Assembly (NCBI RefSeq): GCF_007991655.1
Contig: NZ_BJYT01000001.1
Coordinates: 434,001-498,000, forward strand
DNA: 64,000 bases
Source of the DNA: Segetibacter aerophilus
Lineage (GTDB): Bacteria > Bacteroidota > Bacteroidia > Chitinophagales > Chitinophagaceae
Reading direction: 5' to 3'
Under the pieces are notes generated by a model, which had not been told where the DNA came from, ran no database searches, and saw only the letters and a list, made by a program, of their open reading frames with translations. Numbering within the stretch: position 1 is the stretch's first letter; each line of letters starts with the position of its first letter. Shown here one piece after another: positions 16,858-24,977 of this stretch. The translations under genes and the position numbers were made by a program.

Positions 16858-18903
16858 ATGAAAATAAATACTTCGATGCGTTTACTTACGACAGCCAGCC
16901 TTTTTGTTGTAAGTATAGTTTATGCGGGTCCAGGAAAAAACGACCCAAAAGTTTCAAAGTACGTCGACAAGTCAAACATGGATTTGTCAGTAAAGCCGGG
17001 CGATAATTTTTACCAATATGTAAATGGTAACTGGATAAAAAACAACCCGGTACCTGCTAGTAAAACCCGTTGGGGAAGTTTTGATGTTTTACGCGAAGAA
17101 AGCTCGCAACGGCTAAGAACACTGTTGGATGAATCGGCGAAGAACACCGGCAAAGACAGGAAGACGCAAATGATCGGCGACTTTTATGCGAGTGGCATGG
17201 ACAGTGCTGCTATAGAAGCTGCAGGCATCATTGGTATCAAAGCAGATCTTGACCGCATTTCTGACATTAAAAACCTGCAGGCTGCTCTTACCGAAGTGGC
17301 TATGTTAAGAACAATGGGTTACAGCAGTCCCATCTTCCGTTTCGGAGTACAACAGGACAGAAAAAATGTAGATCAATACATCCCCCAGGTAAACCAGGGA
17401 GGAACAACTTTACCTGATCGCGATTACTACCTCAAGAACGATCCGCGTAGCATGCGCATCCGTGAGGCTTACAAAACTTACTTGCAACAGTTATTTTCAC
17501 TAGCGGGCGAAGAACCCGTGAAAGCCGCTGCAAGTGCGGATGCAGTAATGCGTATAGAGACAGCGCTTGCTAAAGTGCAATACAGTCGTGTTGAGCAACG
17601 TGATCCTTATAAAACCTATAACAAGTTTGCAATTAAAGACCTCAATGCTTTAACTCCCGACATGAATTGGAACAACCTATTTGTTCAAATGAAGGTTCAG
17701 GCGGGTGATAGTGTTTTGGTTGATAACCCGGCATTTTTAAAAACTGCTGATTTATTGTTAGGCGTGCTTCCCCTAAACGATTGGAAAAGCTACCTGCGTT
17801 GGTCGGTCCTAAAAAGCAGCGCGCCTTATTTAACGACTCCTTTTGTAGAAGCTAATTTTAAGTTCACACAAGTCCTTTCTGGTCAAAAAGAGCAAACTCC
17901 AAGATGGCAAAGAATTGCTGGCTTAGTGGATGCTTCGTTGGGAGAGATGTTAGGCCAGCTGTACGTCGAAAGGTATTTCAAGCCCGAGGCTAAGCAAAGA
18001 ATGGTTGATCTTGTAAATAACTTGCAAACAAGCTTCGAGGAAAGAATTAAGCGCCTTGACTGGATGAGCGAAGCCACCAAGAAAAGAGGTATCGAAAAAC
18101 TACATGCCTTCACTAAAAAGATCGCTTATCCTGATAAGTGGAAAGAATATGAAGGTCTGAACGTTTCGAGGAAAGATTTTATAGGCAACGTTCGCAGGGC
18201 CGACATGTGGGAGTATAATGATATGATTAACCACATGGGTAAGCCTGTCGATCGTACACGTTGGGGTATGACGCCGCCGACTATCAACGCTTATTATAGC
18301 CCTGTAAATAACGAGATTGTTTTTCCAGCCGCTATTCTGCAATCGCCTTTCTTCGATTTTGGTGCTGATGATGCGATTAACTATGGAGGTATTGGTGCTG
18401 TCATAGGACATGAAATGACTCACGGTTTCGACGACCAGGGCCGCCAGTATGCAGCCACCGGAAAACTGGAAGATTGGTGGACAAAAGAAGACGCTGATAA
18501 ATTTAAAACCAAGGCTGACCAGGTTGTAAATCTTTACAACAGTTTTACCGTGCTGGATACAATGCACTTAAATGGAAGACTGACGCTTGGTGAAAATCTC
18601 GCAGACCTTGGTGGTTTAAGCATGGCTTATGATGCTTTCACGAAGACAAAACAATTTAAAGAGAATCAGAAAATAGATGGATTTACGCCAGCACAGCGCT
18701 TCTTCTTAAGCTGGGCGCAGGTGTGGCGCAGCAACACTGTTCCTGAAACGCAGGCTCAGTTGGTGCTAACTGATCCTCATTCACCAGGCATGTACCGTGC
18801 TAACGGTGCCGTTATGAATATTGATGCGTGGTACACGGCATTCAACGTACAACCTGGAGATAAGATGTTTATTCCGAAGGAAAAAAGAACCTATATCTGG
18901 TAG
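16858..18903 (+). CDS. M13-family zinc metallopeptidase (neprilysin/PepO type)
   Basis: A 681-residue secreted peptidase. The start MKINTSMRLLTTASLFVVSI is taken because it gives a clean signal peptide. The M13 N-terminal domain begins at VKPGDNFYQYVNGNWIKNNP. The zinc site is HEMTH (H518, E519, H522) with the third ligand E579 in ENLADLGG, and the substrate-binding N-A-Y-Y motif is present (INAYYSPVNNE). The C-terminus ends in the family's Y-x-W (RTYIW). It degrades oligopeptides outside the cytoplasm. It is a single gene with a -7-like box before it and a strong terminator after it. Confidence 0.95.
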   Translation: MKINTSMRLLTTASLFVVSIVYAGPGKNDPKVSKYVDKSNMDLSVKPGDNFYQYVNGNWIKNNPVPASKTRWGSFDVLREESSQRLRTLLDESAKNTGKDRKTQMIGDFYASGMDSAAIEAAGIIGIKADLDRISDIKNLQAALTEVAMLRTMGYSSPIFRFGVQQDRKNVDQYIPQVNQGGTTLPDRDYYLKNDPRSMRIREAYKTYLQQLFSLAGEEPVKAAASADAVMRIETALAKVQYSRVEQRDPYKTYNKFAIKDLNALTPDMNWNNLFVQMKVQAGDSVLVDNPAFLKTADLLLGVLPLNDWKSYLRWSVLKSSAPYLTTPFVEANFKFTQVLSGQKEQTPRWQRIAGLVDASLGEMLGQLYVERYFKPEAKQRMVDLVNNLQTSFEERIKRLDWMSEATKKRGIEKLHAFTKKIAYPDKWKEYEGLNVSRKDFIGNVRRADMWEYNDMINHMGKPVDRTRWGMTPPTINAYYSPVNNEIVFPAAILQSPFFDFGADDAINYGGIGAVIGHEMTHGFDDQGRQYAATGKLEDWWTKEDADKFKTKADQVVNLYNSFTVLDTMHLNGRLTLGENLADLGGLSMAYDAFTKTKQFKENQKIDGFTPAQRFFLSWAQVWRSNTVPETQAQLVLTDPHSPGMYRANGAVMNIDAWYTAFNVQPGDKMFIPKEKRTYIW

Positions 18904-18921
18904 TAACAAAAAGTATCGTTC

Positions 18922-18958
18922 AATAAAAAGGTCCACATTTTTGTGGACCTTTTTTATT
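18922..18958 (+). terminator. Intrinsic terminator after the M13 peptidase gene
   Basis: AAAAAGGTCCACA pairs with TGTGGACCTTTTT around a T-rich loop, and a T run follows. It starts 19 bases after the stop codon and is symmetric enough to act in both directions. Confidence 0.85.
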
Positions 18959-18960
18959 GA

Positions 18961-19009
18961 CTAAGCATTTGTTTTTTATAGCATCATCGTTGTGTCACTC
19001 CCTTGTGCC
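18961..19009 (-). repeat. Dispersed intergenic repeat, copy B (GTG-A-CAC form)
   Basis: On the minus strand it reads GGCACAAGGGAGTGACACAACGATG-like (core 18984-19009), then a diverged right part containing CAAATGCTTAG. It lies directly behind the M13 gene terminator, in the convergent gap before 19147. Confidence 0.65.
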
Positions 19010-19146
19010 TTTATCAAAATTGCATCGCTGTGGCCTTCATGCAATTTTAAATATTTGTAAAGTAAGCACGCGGTGCTATCGAATATTTTAGAAATAACAA
19101 TGGCCGATGCGTAAACATCAGCCACCATAATTAGAGAGATAAAAGA

Positions 19147-19365
19147 TTACTTAGAAGATCCTTTTGATGGAGCCTCTACCTTTTGTTTAACCTTAACTCC
19201 TTTATACCTTTTATTCTGCTTTTTCCTGAAAGTGTTCGCGACCTTCTGACCAGGAGTAGATGTTTTTTTCACTTTGGTTTTTTCGACCGTTTGTGCTATT
19301 GACGATGTTGGTAAAGCAAAAGCACTTGCAAAGGATACGAGTAATAGAAAAATGATTTTTTTCAT
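19147..19365 (-). CDS. Small secreted lysine-rich protein, function unknown
   Basis: A 72-residue protein with a signal peptide (MKKIIFLLLVSFASAFALPT, cleavage probably after SSIAQ), leaving a mature chain of about 47 residues that is very rich in Lys and lacks Cys (KTKVKKTSTPGQKVANTFRK, then VKVKQKVEAPSKGSSK). The high positive charge suggests binding to polyanions such as DNA, LPS or surface polysaccharide, but no family is recognised. It stands alone, convergent with the M13 gene. Confidence 0.6.
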   Translation of the reverse strand: MKKIIFLLLVSFASAFALPTSSIAQTVEKTKVKKTSTPGQKVANTFRKKQNKRYKGVKVKQKVEAPSKGSSK

Positions 19366-19703
19366 AAATTAAATTTCCAATTATTCACAAATAATCATGC
19401 CAATAAATCAACAAGAAACTAAGAATGAAAGTGTTACACCGATCACGAGCGCGATTTGCCGGTCAAGTAGCAGTTAAGAATAGCATGAAAAAATTACAGA
19501 GTTGATGGGTTAATCAGTTGTAGTGCTGTAAAAATTTATAGGCCCGGTTAAACATAAAGAAAATTATTAGCATAAAGCAGTTACTTGTCTCGACATGTAA
19601 GCGGAGGATTTATACCATTAGTATAAAAGAATGGAAGGGGTTTGAGAATATTTATTAATTATGTAAATTAATACCTCCTTTACAACCCTAACTATCTAAT
19701 AGA
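19366..19703. other. Intergenic region with an AT-rich inverted repeat
   Basis: No gene is supported. The only structure seen is TATTAATT-N5-AATTAATA at 19653-19673 (perfect 8-bp arms), flanked by GGAGG at about 19603 and CCTCC at about 19674. It lies just upstream of the gene at 19704, where an operator would be placed. Confidence 0.4.
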
Positions 19704-20729
19704 ATGAAGGCCGTTCGACCCACAATTTTCTGTTGCTTTTTGTTTATCGGTACCATCTTGTCGGCTCAGAAAGTGGACAGTGTAAGATTTTTTGTTGATG
19801 AGCCCCCACTCAACGTTACCCTTACTACAGACATGGGAAAACTAATGAGCGAAAAGATGAAAGGCGAACTTTTAAAAGCAACCTTCTCAACTAAACTTTA
19901 CGATAGCACTGTGGTAGACGAAGAAATTCGAATCAACGCGAGAGGTGTCTACCGCAGAAAATATTGCTACATCCCGCCGATGCGTTTAAGTTTCCTAAAT
20001 ACTTCTTCGTCGAGGCTCCGTTCGCTTAAAGCTTTAAAAATGGTTTCTGGCTGCACCATTAACAAGCAGGCAGAACAACTATTGTTGAAAGAATATCTCG
20101 TCTATAAAATTCACAATCTGCTTACCCCTAAAAGTTTTCTTGCCAGGTTAGCCAAAGTAACCTACAGGGATAGCAAAGGCAAAAAGAAGCCTTTTACTCA
20201 GTACGCATTCTTTCTCGAGAATGTTGATGCTATGGCAAAAAGAAATCATTGTAAAGAGTGGAAGAGCGGTCCAGTAAATTATAATATGCTTGAGCGCGAA
20301 GAAACAACTATGATGTTTGTCTTTCAATATATGATTGGCAATACCGATTGGGGCCTCACAAACAATCACAACCTGAAAATAATCTATGGTAAAAAGGATA
20401 CCAGTACAACGCCTTTTGCAGTTCCTTACGATTTCGATTATTCAGGGTTGGTAAATGCCGAATATGCTGTTCCTAACGAAGAGTTAGGTATAACCAATGT
20501 AGTGCAGCGGTTATACCGGGGCTTTCCAAGATCGACTATGGAGTTGCAGGCTGTTTTCGATGTTTTTAACAGGCAAAAGGAAAAAATCTATAATGTCATC
20601 TCAGACTTCGAGCTGCTTGACAAGCGCAACAAAAAAGAAATGCTTGCGTACCTCGACGACTTTTATAAAACCATTAGTCAAAAATGGGAGGTGCAGTCCA
20701 TCTTCATTAAGAATGCCCGGCAGCAATAA
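19704..20729 (+). CDS. Secreted CotH/atypical-kinase-like protein
   Basis: A 341-residue protein with a signal peptide (ending TILSAQ). It is not a close match to a family I can name with certainty, but the layout resembles spore-coat CotH-type kinases. An N-terminal beta part contains RINARGVYRRKYC. The putative active segment is MIGNTDWGLTNNHNLKI, with Asp and Asn placed like a catalytic loop, and VPYDFDYSGLVNAEY gives the metal-binding D-x-D. CotH proteins phosphorylate extracytoplasmic proteins. If correct, this would be a periplasmic or surface kinase. It is followed by a dispersed repeat. Confidence 0.5.
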   Translation: MKAVRPTIFCCFLFIGTILSAQKVDSVRFFVDEPPLNVTLTTDMGKLMSEKMKGELLKATFSTKLYDSTVVDEEIRINARGVYRRKYCYIPPMRLSFLNTSSSRLRSLKALKMVSGCTINKQAEQLLLKEYLVYKIHNLLTPKSFLARLAKVTYRDSKGKKKPFTQYAFFLENVDAMAKRNHCKEWKSGPVNYNMLEREETTMMFVFQYMIGNTDWGLTNNHNLKIIYGKKDTSTTPFAVPYDFDYSGLVNAEYAVPNEELGITNVVQRLYRGFPRSTMELQAVFDVFNRQKEKIYNVISDFELLDKRNKKEMLAYLDDFYKTISQKWEVQSIFIKNARQQ

Positions 20730-20765
20730 GGGGAACTGGTCTTAGGGCTGCAAAGAATTACGACG

Positions 20766-20820
20766 GCACAAGTGTGCGACTCAACAAAAGCAAAATAGAA
20801 AAGTGTAGCCGGGTTAATAA
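20766..20820 (+). repeat. Dispersed intergenic repeat, copy C (TGCG-A-CTCA variant)
   Basis: It reads GCACAAGTGTGCGACTCAAC, then AAAAG, a variable part and TAGCCGGGTTAATAAATAAC. One base of the palindrome (CGC to CTC) differs, so this copy has lost the symmetry. It lies in the convergent gap between 20729 and 20853. Confidence 0.7.
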
Positions 20821-20852
20821 ATAACCAACTACACTTAGGAAATTTATAAGCA

Positions 20853-22283
20853 TTAAATATTCAGGTTATAAGTTCCCCTGTATTGTCTTTTTACAAACTG
20901 ATTTGCCGGTTCAAAATTGGTGATGCGTTGATTTTCTCCATCCCACAATAATTGTTTTCGACCCGGGTAAGTGATTTCACCTTTCGAATTTTTTTCCTGG
21001 TAGTTGTAACTCTTCACGGCAAGATTACCCATCAAAACGGTTTCAGTAAGTGGACCGCTTTTGTCAAAAGACGAACTCGTGTATGTGCCGTAACCCTTCT
21101 TGCAGGCATTTACCCACTGCGTTTGGTGCCCTTCGGTACCACGCTCAACAAAAGGATATTTCGACCCAGGCAAAGTAGTTTCTTTCATTCTTTTAGTTGG
21201 TAGCAAAGTTGGATTTCTACCAAACAGGCCCGCCATCAGTTTGCCTTTCGTTCCTTCGAAAATAATTCCACCATCCCATTCTCCCATTTGCTCAACGGGC
21301 ATTAGTTCGTCCGGTCTTCTTGGTTTTATACCGCCATCATACCAAACGAGTTCTACAGGTCCCATTGTTTTTCGGGCAGGAAACTTAATATAGGTAACCG
21401 ACGAAGGTGGATAGCTGTCGGTGTAAACCTCCTCTTTAAAAAAGCCGCTAAACACAGAACCAACGCTGCACGAAACGGCAACCGGGTATCCAAGATTTAG
21501 GGCACGATATGGAACATCAATAAAATGGCAACCCATGTCACCCAACGAGCCGGTACCAAAGTCTGTCCAGCCACGCCAGATGGCAGGCAAATAAATCGGG
21601 TTAAAGTCGCGATACGGAGCAGTGCCTAACCACAAATCCCAGTCAACCTCTTTTGGTATATCAAACTTACCCGTTGGCGTTGGTATTCCCTGTGGCCACG
21701 TAGGACGATTGGTCCAGACATGCACCGTATGCACGTCGCCGATTACACCTTGTTGTATCCATGTTTCTACTTTGCGCGTATCGTCGCCACTACTGCCCTG
21801 GTTACCCATTTGAGTGACAATTTTATATTTTGCTGCAGCCTTGGTCAGTACCCTTGCCTCGTAAATGTCATGGGTTAGCGGCTTCTCACAATACACGTGC
21901 TTACCCAATTGCATCGCAGCGAGTGCAATGGGTGCATGCATATGATCAGGCGTAGTAATTATTACAGCATCAATGTTCTTGTGCTCCTTATCAAGTAGCG
22001 TTCGATAGTCTTTATAATAAGGTGCGTTTGGCCATTTTGCCCTTGCCTTCACGGCCATGCGATCATCTACATCGCATAGTGCAGCAATGTTCTCTGCACC
22101 ATTGTTCCATGCGTAGGGTAGGTTTACTTCTGCCTTTCCACCCGCGCCAATACCCGCAATATTTAGTTTGTCACTAGGGGCAACGAAACCTCTTCCCAAA
22201 ACGTGGCGAGGCACAATGTAAAAGCCTGCTGCAGTAAGTGCAGTGTTTTTAATAAAGCTCCGTCGGCTGTTATTGTTATTCAT
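20853..22283 (-). CDS. Gfo/Idh/MocA-family oxidoreductase with Tat signal
   Basis: A 476-residue protein starting MNNNNSRRSFIKNTALTAAG, a twin-arginine signal, so it works folded in the periplasm. The Rossmann fold (LNIAGIGAGGKAEVNLPYAW), the loop YCEKPLTHDIYEARVLTKAA with the catalytic-side E-K-P, and the long C-terminal domain (FGTGSLGDMGCHFIDVPYRA) match the Bacteroidota branch of this family. The frame stays open upstream to 22433, but that part runs through repeat copy D and has no family match, so the start at 22283 is chosen. The substrate is probably a sugar or cyclitol. Confidence 0.9.
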   Translation of the reverse strand: MNNNNSRRSFIKNTALTAAGFYIVPRHVLGRGFVAPSDKLNIAGIGAGGKAEVNLPYAWNNGAENIAALCDVDDRMAVKARAKWPNAPYYKDYRTLLDKEHKNIDAVIITTPDHMHAPIALAAMQLGKHVYCEKPLTHDIYEARVLTKAAAKYKIVTQMGNQGSSGDDTRKVETWIQQGVIGDVHTVHVWTNRPTWPQGIPTPTGKFDIPKEVDWDLWLGTAPYRDFNPIYLPAIWRGWTDFGTGSLGDMGCHFIDVPYRALNLGYPVAVSCSVGSVFSGFFKEEVYTDSYPPSSVTYIKFPARKTMGPVELVWYDGGIKPRRPDELMPVEQMGEWDGGIIFEGTKGKLMAGLFGRNPTLLPTKRMKETTLPGSKYPFVERGTEGHQTQWVNACKKGYGTYTSSSFDKSGPLTETVLMGNLAVKSYNYQEKNSKGEITYPGRKQLLWDGENQRITNFEPANQFVKRQYRGTYNLNI

Positions 22284-22383
22284 TTTTAAGCAATTGTTAG
22301 AGCGTGAATGAGTGTTATAAATGTAAGAATTTTTATCCTTGGAAAGCTTGAATATAAAGCCTGGTTTAGTGCAAATAAATCTT

Positions 22384-22440
22384 TTATGGGCCCAGCAGTG
22401 GCTCCTCAATCTATCATTCGTTGCGTCGCACACTTGTACT
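22384..22440 (-). repeat. Dispersed intergenic repeat, copy D (GCG-A-CGC form)
   Basis: On the minus strand it reads AGTACAAGTGTGCGACGCAACGAATGATAG-like (core 22417-22440), then a diverged right part with CTGGGCCCATAAAAG. It lies between the oxidoreductase start and the kinase remnants. Confidence 0.7.
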
Positions 22441-22519
22441 TTTTGTTTAGATGCATCTTTTGAAAAAACTATAATCTACGTTTCCTTTTGATTAACTTTC
22501 TCAGGGGTACTAAAAAGTA

Positions 22520-22847
22520 GGTTTATAGAACTCGTGCAACACCCTTCTATCCAATTTATGAAAAAATGAAAAGATTGAATAAAACGTTCAAAGCTTTAGT
22601 TTCAGTAACTACAAAAAGAGTCGCTGATAAAGTAGAGATTACAATAAAAGACAATGGTATAGGCATACCACAGAAAGCAGTTGATAAAGTTTTTCAACCA
22701 TTCTTTACAACAAAACCAACAGGGCAGGGAACGGGGTTAGGATTGTCGTTAAGCTATGATATTATAAAGGCGCATGGTGGAGAGCTCCAAGTGGAAAGTA
22801 AAGAAGGCCTAGGGGCAGAGTTTATTATTCAATTGCCAATTATCTGA
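22520..22847 (+). pseudogene. Decayed histidine kinase, 3' end only (remnant 1)
   Basis: Bases 22566-22847 encode only a kinase ATPase end (KDNGIGIPQKAVDKVFQPFF, TTKPTGQGTGLGLSLSYDII, ending EFIIQLPII). There is no histidine-phosphotransfer part. DNA similarity to the intact kinase genes downstream continues left to about 22520, but out of frame and degraded. One run of 47 bases (22611-22657) is identical to 24740-24786. This is a broken copy of the same gene family rather than a small gene. Confidence 0.75.
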
Positions 22848-22910
22848 ACAGGGATTTGTGAGAAGGGCGTACATCCCATTTATCTCATAAATCCCATAAA
22901 TCCCCGTTCA
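22845..22910. repeat. Inverted repeat with two alternative right arms
   Basis: TGAACAGGGATTT (22845-22857) pairs, with one mismatch, with AAATCCCCGTTCA (22898-22910). The overlapping arm GGGATTTGTGAG also pairs, with one mismatch, with CTCATAAATCCC (22884-22895). The left arm includes the stop codon of kinase remnant 1. AAATCCCATAAATCCC-type repeats are common in Bacteroidota genomes as mobile short repeats. Confidence 0.6.
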
Positions 22911-22930
22911 AACAACTTATGATCTTGTAG

Positions 22931-22994
22931 AAGCGCATAGAGTCGAATTGAACATGAAGACAAAGGGAGGGCATTCTTAATTCAATTATCAGTA
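22931..22994 (+). pseudogene. Second decayed histidine kinase 3' end (remnant 2)
   Basis: This short stretch aligns with the last codons of the nearby kinase genes. One frame reads AHRVELNMKTKGG, like A-H-G-G-E-L-K-V-E-T-E-E-G; a second frame reads GRAFLIQLSV, like the final S-A-I-F-I-I-E-L-P-I. A frameshift between the two frames explains the switch. It lies 15 bases before the intact kinase at 23009. Confidence 0.55.
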
Positions 22995-23008
22995 AAACTC
23001 GGCTTTTT

Positions 23009-24976
23009 ATGAGATACAATTTTTTGCATATTCTCATCATACTAATTGCCAACAATGCTTTTGCACAATTTGTAGACTCAGCTAAAGCCAGGCAAATGTT
23101 TGCTACAAGTGTTAGTGATTCTACAACCTTGATTTCGCATTTGTACCTATCAAAGATTTTTATCGATATAAACAATGACAGCAGTATTAGCCATGCTCGA
23201 CAAGCTTACCAGTTAGCATTAAAATTAAAGTCAAAGAGTTATCAGGCTCAGTCTCTAGATTTGATGGGCGCCGTGCTTTTAAGAAGAGGTAATTTAGATC
23301 AATCTCTTGATTATTTACTTCAATCTAATTCAATTTTGAGTTCCTTAAACGATATTCATTTCCTAAAAATTAACAACAGAAATATTGCTGGTGTTTATAA
23401 AAGTTTGAATGATTATGATAGAGCAAGGGGGTACTATTTATCTGGATTAAATATTCCGCTTTCAGGAGACTCAACTGCTCGAAGCTGGCTACTTATGGAC
23501 ATCGGTGATTTGTACCTGCAAATGGGTAAGTTAGACTCGGCCCTTTACTACACAAAAAAATCCATCGATATTATATCTCTGCTATCTGATCGGGTCGGTA
23601 ATAAGTATCTGCCTGTTGCTCTACTTACTTTAGGGAAAATTCTAGAAAAAAAAGGTAATGTGTATGAAGCACAACAAAAATATCGGCAAGCTGTAGAAGT
23701 AGGACTAAAGTTTCATAATCTACAAGCCGCCGCCGAAAATTATATAGCTATTGCACATTTATTTAAAAAAAGCGGTAAGACAGACTCTTCGTTTATCTAT
23801 GCGAAAAAAGCTTTTGATATAGCAATTAAAGTAAATAATCCAAAATCTATTGCGGTAGCAAGTTCATTTTTGAAAGATTACTATAGAAGTAAAAATAATT
23901 TTGACAGTGCTTTTTTATACCAAGAAATTGGAAGCGCAGCTAAAGACAGTTTATTAAGTCTTGAAAAGATAAGGCAAATACAAAATCTATCTTTTAAAGA
24001 ACGATTGCAACAACAAGCAATACAAGACGCAAAAAACGAACTAAGGAACAGGGTAAAAGTATATAGTCTTGTTGCAGGATTAGTTATACTTATAGGAGCA
24101 GCTTTGTTTCTTTATAGAAACAATCGGCAAAAGCAGAAAGCGAATGCTTTACTGAAATTTCAAAAAGAACGAACTGAACGGGCATATGAGCAATTAAAGG
24201 CTACTCAAGTTCAACTCATTCAATCAGAAAAAATGGCATCTCTTGGAGAACTAACAGCAGGCATCGCCCACGAGATCCAAAACCCTTTAAACTTCATTAA
24301 CAATTTCTCAGACTTCAATACAGAATTGATAGAAGAGTTAGAACAAGAGGCAGACAAAGGAAATCTTGTTGAACTGAAATCAATAGCAAATGACATTAAA
24401 GAAAACGAACGAAAAATCAACCATCACGGCAAGCGAGCTGATGCAATAGTAAAAGGCATGCTCCAACATTCTCGTGCAAACACGGGCAAAAAAGAACCAA
24501 CTGATATTAACGCTTTAGCCGATGAATATCTACGACTAAGCTATCATGGCTTAAGAGCAAAAGACAGAGACTTCAATGCAGACTTTACAACAAACTTTGA
24601 TGCACAAGTAGGTAAGATCGACGTTGTTCCCCAAGACATAGGAAGAGTTTTATTGAACGTATACAACAACGCTTTTTTTGCAGTTTTTGAAAAAATGAAA
24701 AGATCGGATAAAACGTTCAAACCTTTAGTTTCAGTAACGACAAAAAGAGTCGCTGATAAAGTAGAGATTACAATAAAAGACAATGGCATAGGCATACCAC
24801 AGAAAGTAGTAGATAAAATCTTTCAACCATTCTTTACCACAAAGCCAACAGGGCAGGGAACAGGACTTGGCTTATCATTAAGCTACGACATTGTAAAAAC
24901 ACATAGTGGAGAGATAACAGTGGAAAGTACTGAGGGCGACGGAACTACCTTTATCATAACCATTCCAACAACTTAA
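23009..24976 (+). CDS. TPR-containing sensor histidine kinase
   Basis: A 655-residue protein. A signal-like N-terminus (ending NNAFAQ) is followed by about six TPR motifs (residues 30-300: QALDLMGAVLLRRGNL-type helices, YYLSGLNIPLSGDSTARSWL), a transmembrane helix at about 351-370 (LVAGLVILIGAALFLYR), a coiled coil and the kinase. H421 in GIAHEIQNPLNF is the phosphoacceptor. N, G1 (DNGIGIPQKV) and G2 (GQGTGLGLSL) boxes are complete. TPRs therefore lie in the periplasm. It is followed after one base by the giant kinase gene, so the two are probably translationally coupled. No response regulator is adjacent to this gene itself. Confidence 0.9.
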   Translation: MRYNFLHILIILIANNAFAQFVDSAKARQMFATSVSDSTTLISHLYLSKIFIDINNDSSISHARQAYQLALKLKSKSYQAQSLDLMGAVLLRRGNLDQSLDYLLQSNSILSSLNDIHFLKINNRNIAGVYKSLNDYDRARGYYLSGLNIPLSGDSTARSWLLMDIGDLYLQMGKLDSALYYTKKSIDIISLLSDRVGNKYLPVALLTLGKILEKKGNVYEAQQKYRQAVEVGLKFHNLQAAAENYIAIAHLFKKSGKTDSSFIYAKKAFDIAIKVNNPKSIAVASSFLKDYYRSKNNFDSAFLYQEIGSAAKDSLLSLEKIRQIQNLSFKERLQQQAIQDAKNELRNRVKVYSLVAGLVILIGAALFLYRNNRQKQKANALLKFQKERTERAYEQLKATQVQLIQSEKMASLGELTAGIAHEIQNPLNFINNFSDFNTELIEELEQEADKGNLVELKSIANDIKENERKINHHGKRADAIVKGMLQHSRANTGKKEPTDINALADEYLRLSYHGLRAKDRDFNADFTTNFDAQVGKIDVVPQDIGRVLLNVYNNAFFAVFEKMKRSDKTFKPLVSVTTKRVADKVEITIKDNGIGIPQKVVDKIFQPFFTTKPTGQGTGLGLSLSYDIVKTHSGEITVESTEGDGTTFIITIPTT

Positions 24977-24977
24977 T

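Noticed and set aside
22284-22433. N-terminal extension of the Gfo/Idh/MocA gene and its open frame into repeat copy D
   Set aside because: The extension has no Tat or family match and runs through a dispersed repeat; the twin-arginine signal begins at 22283.
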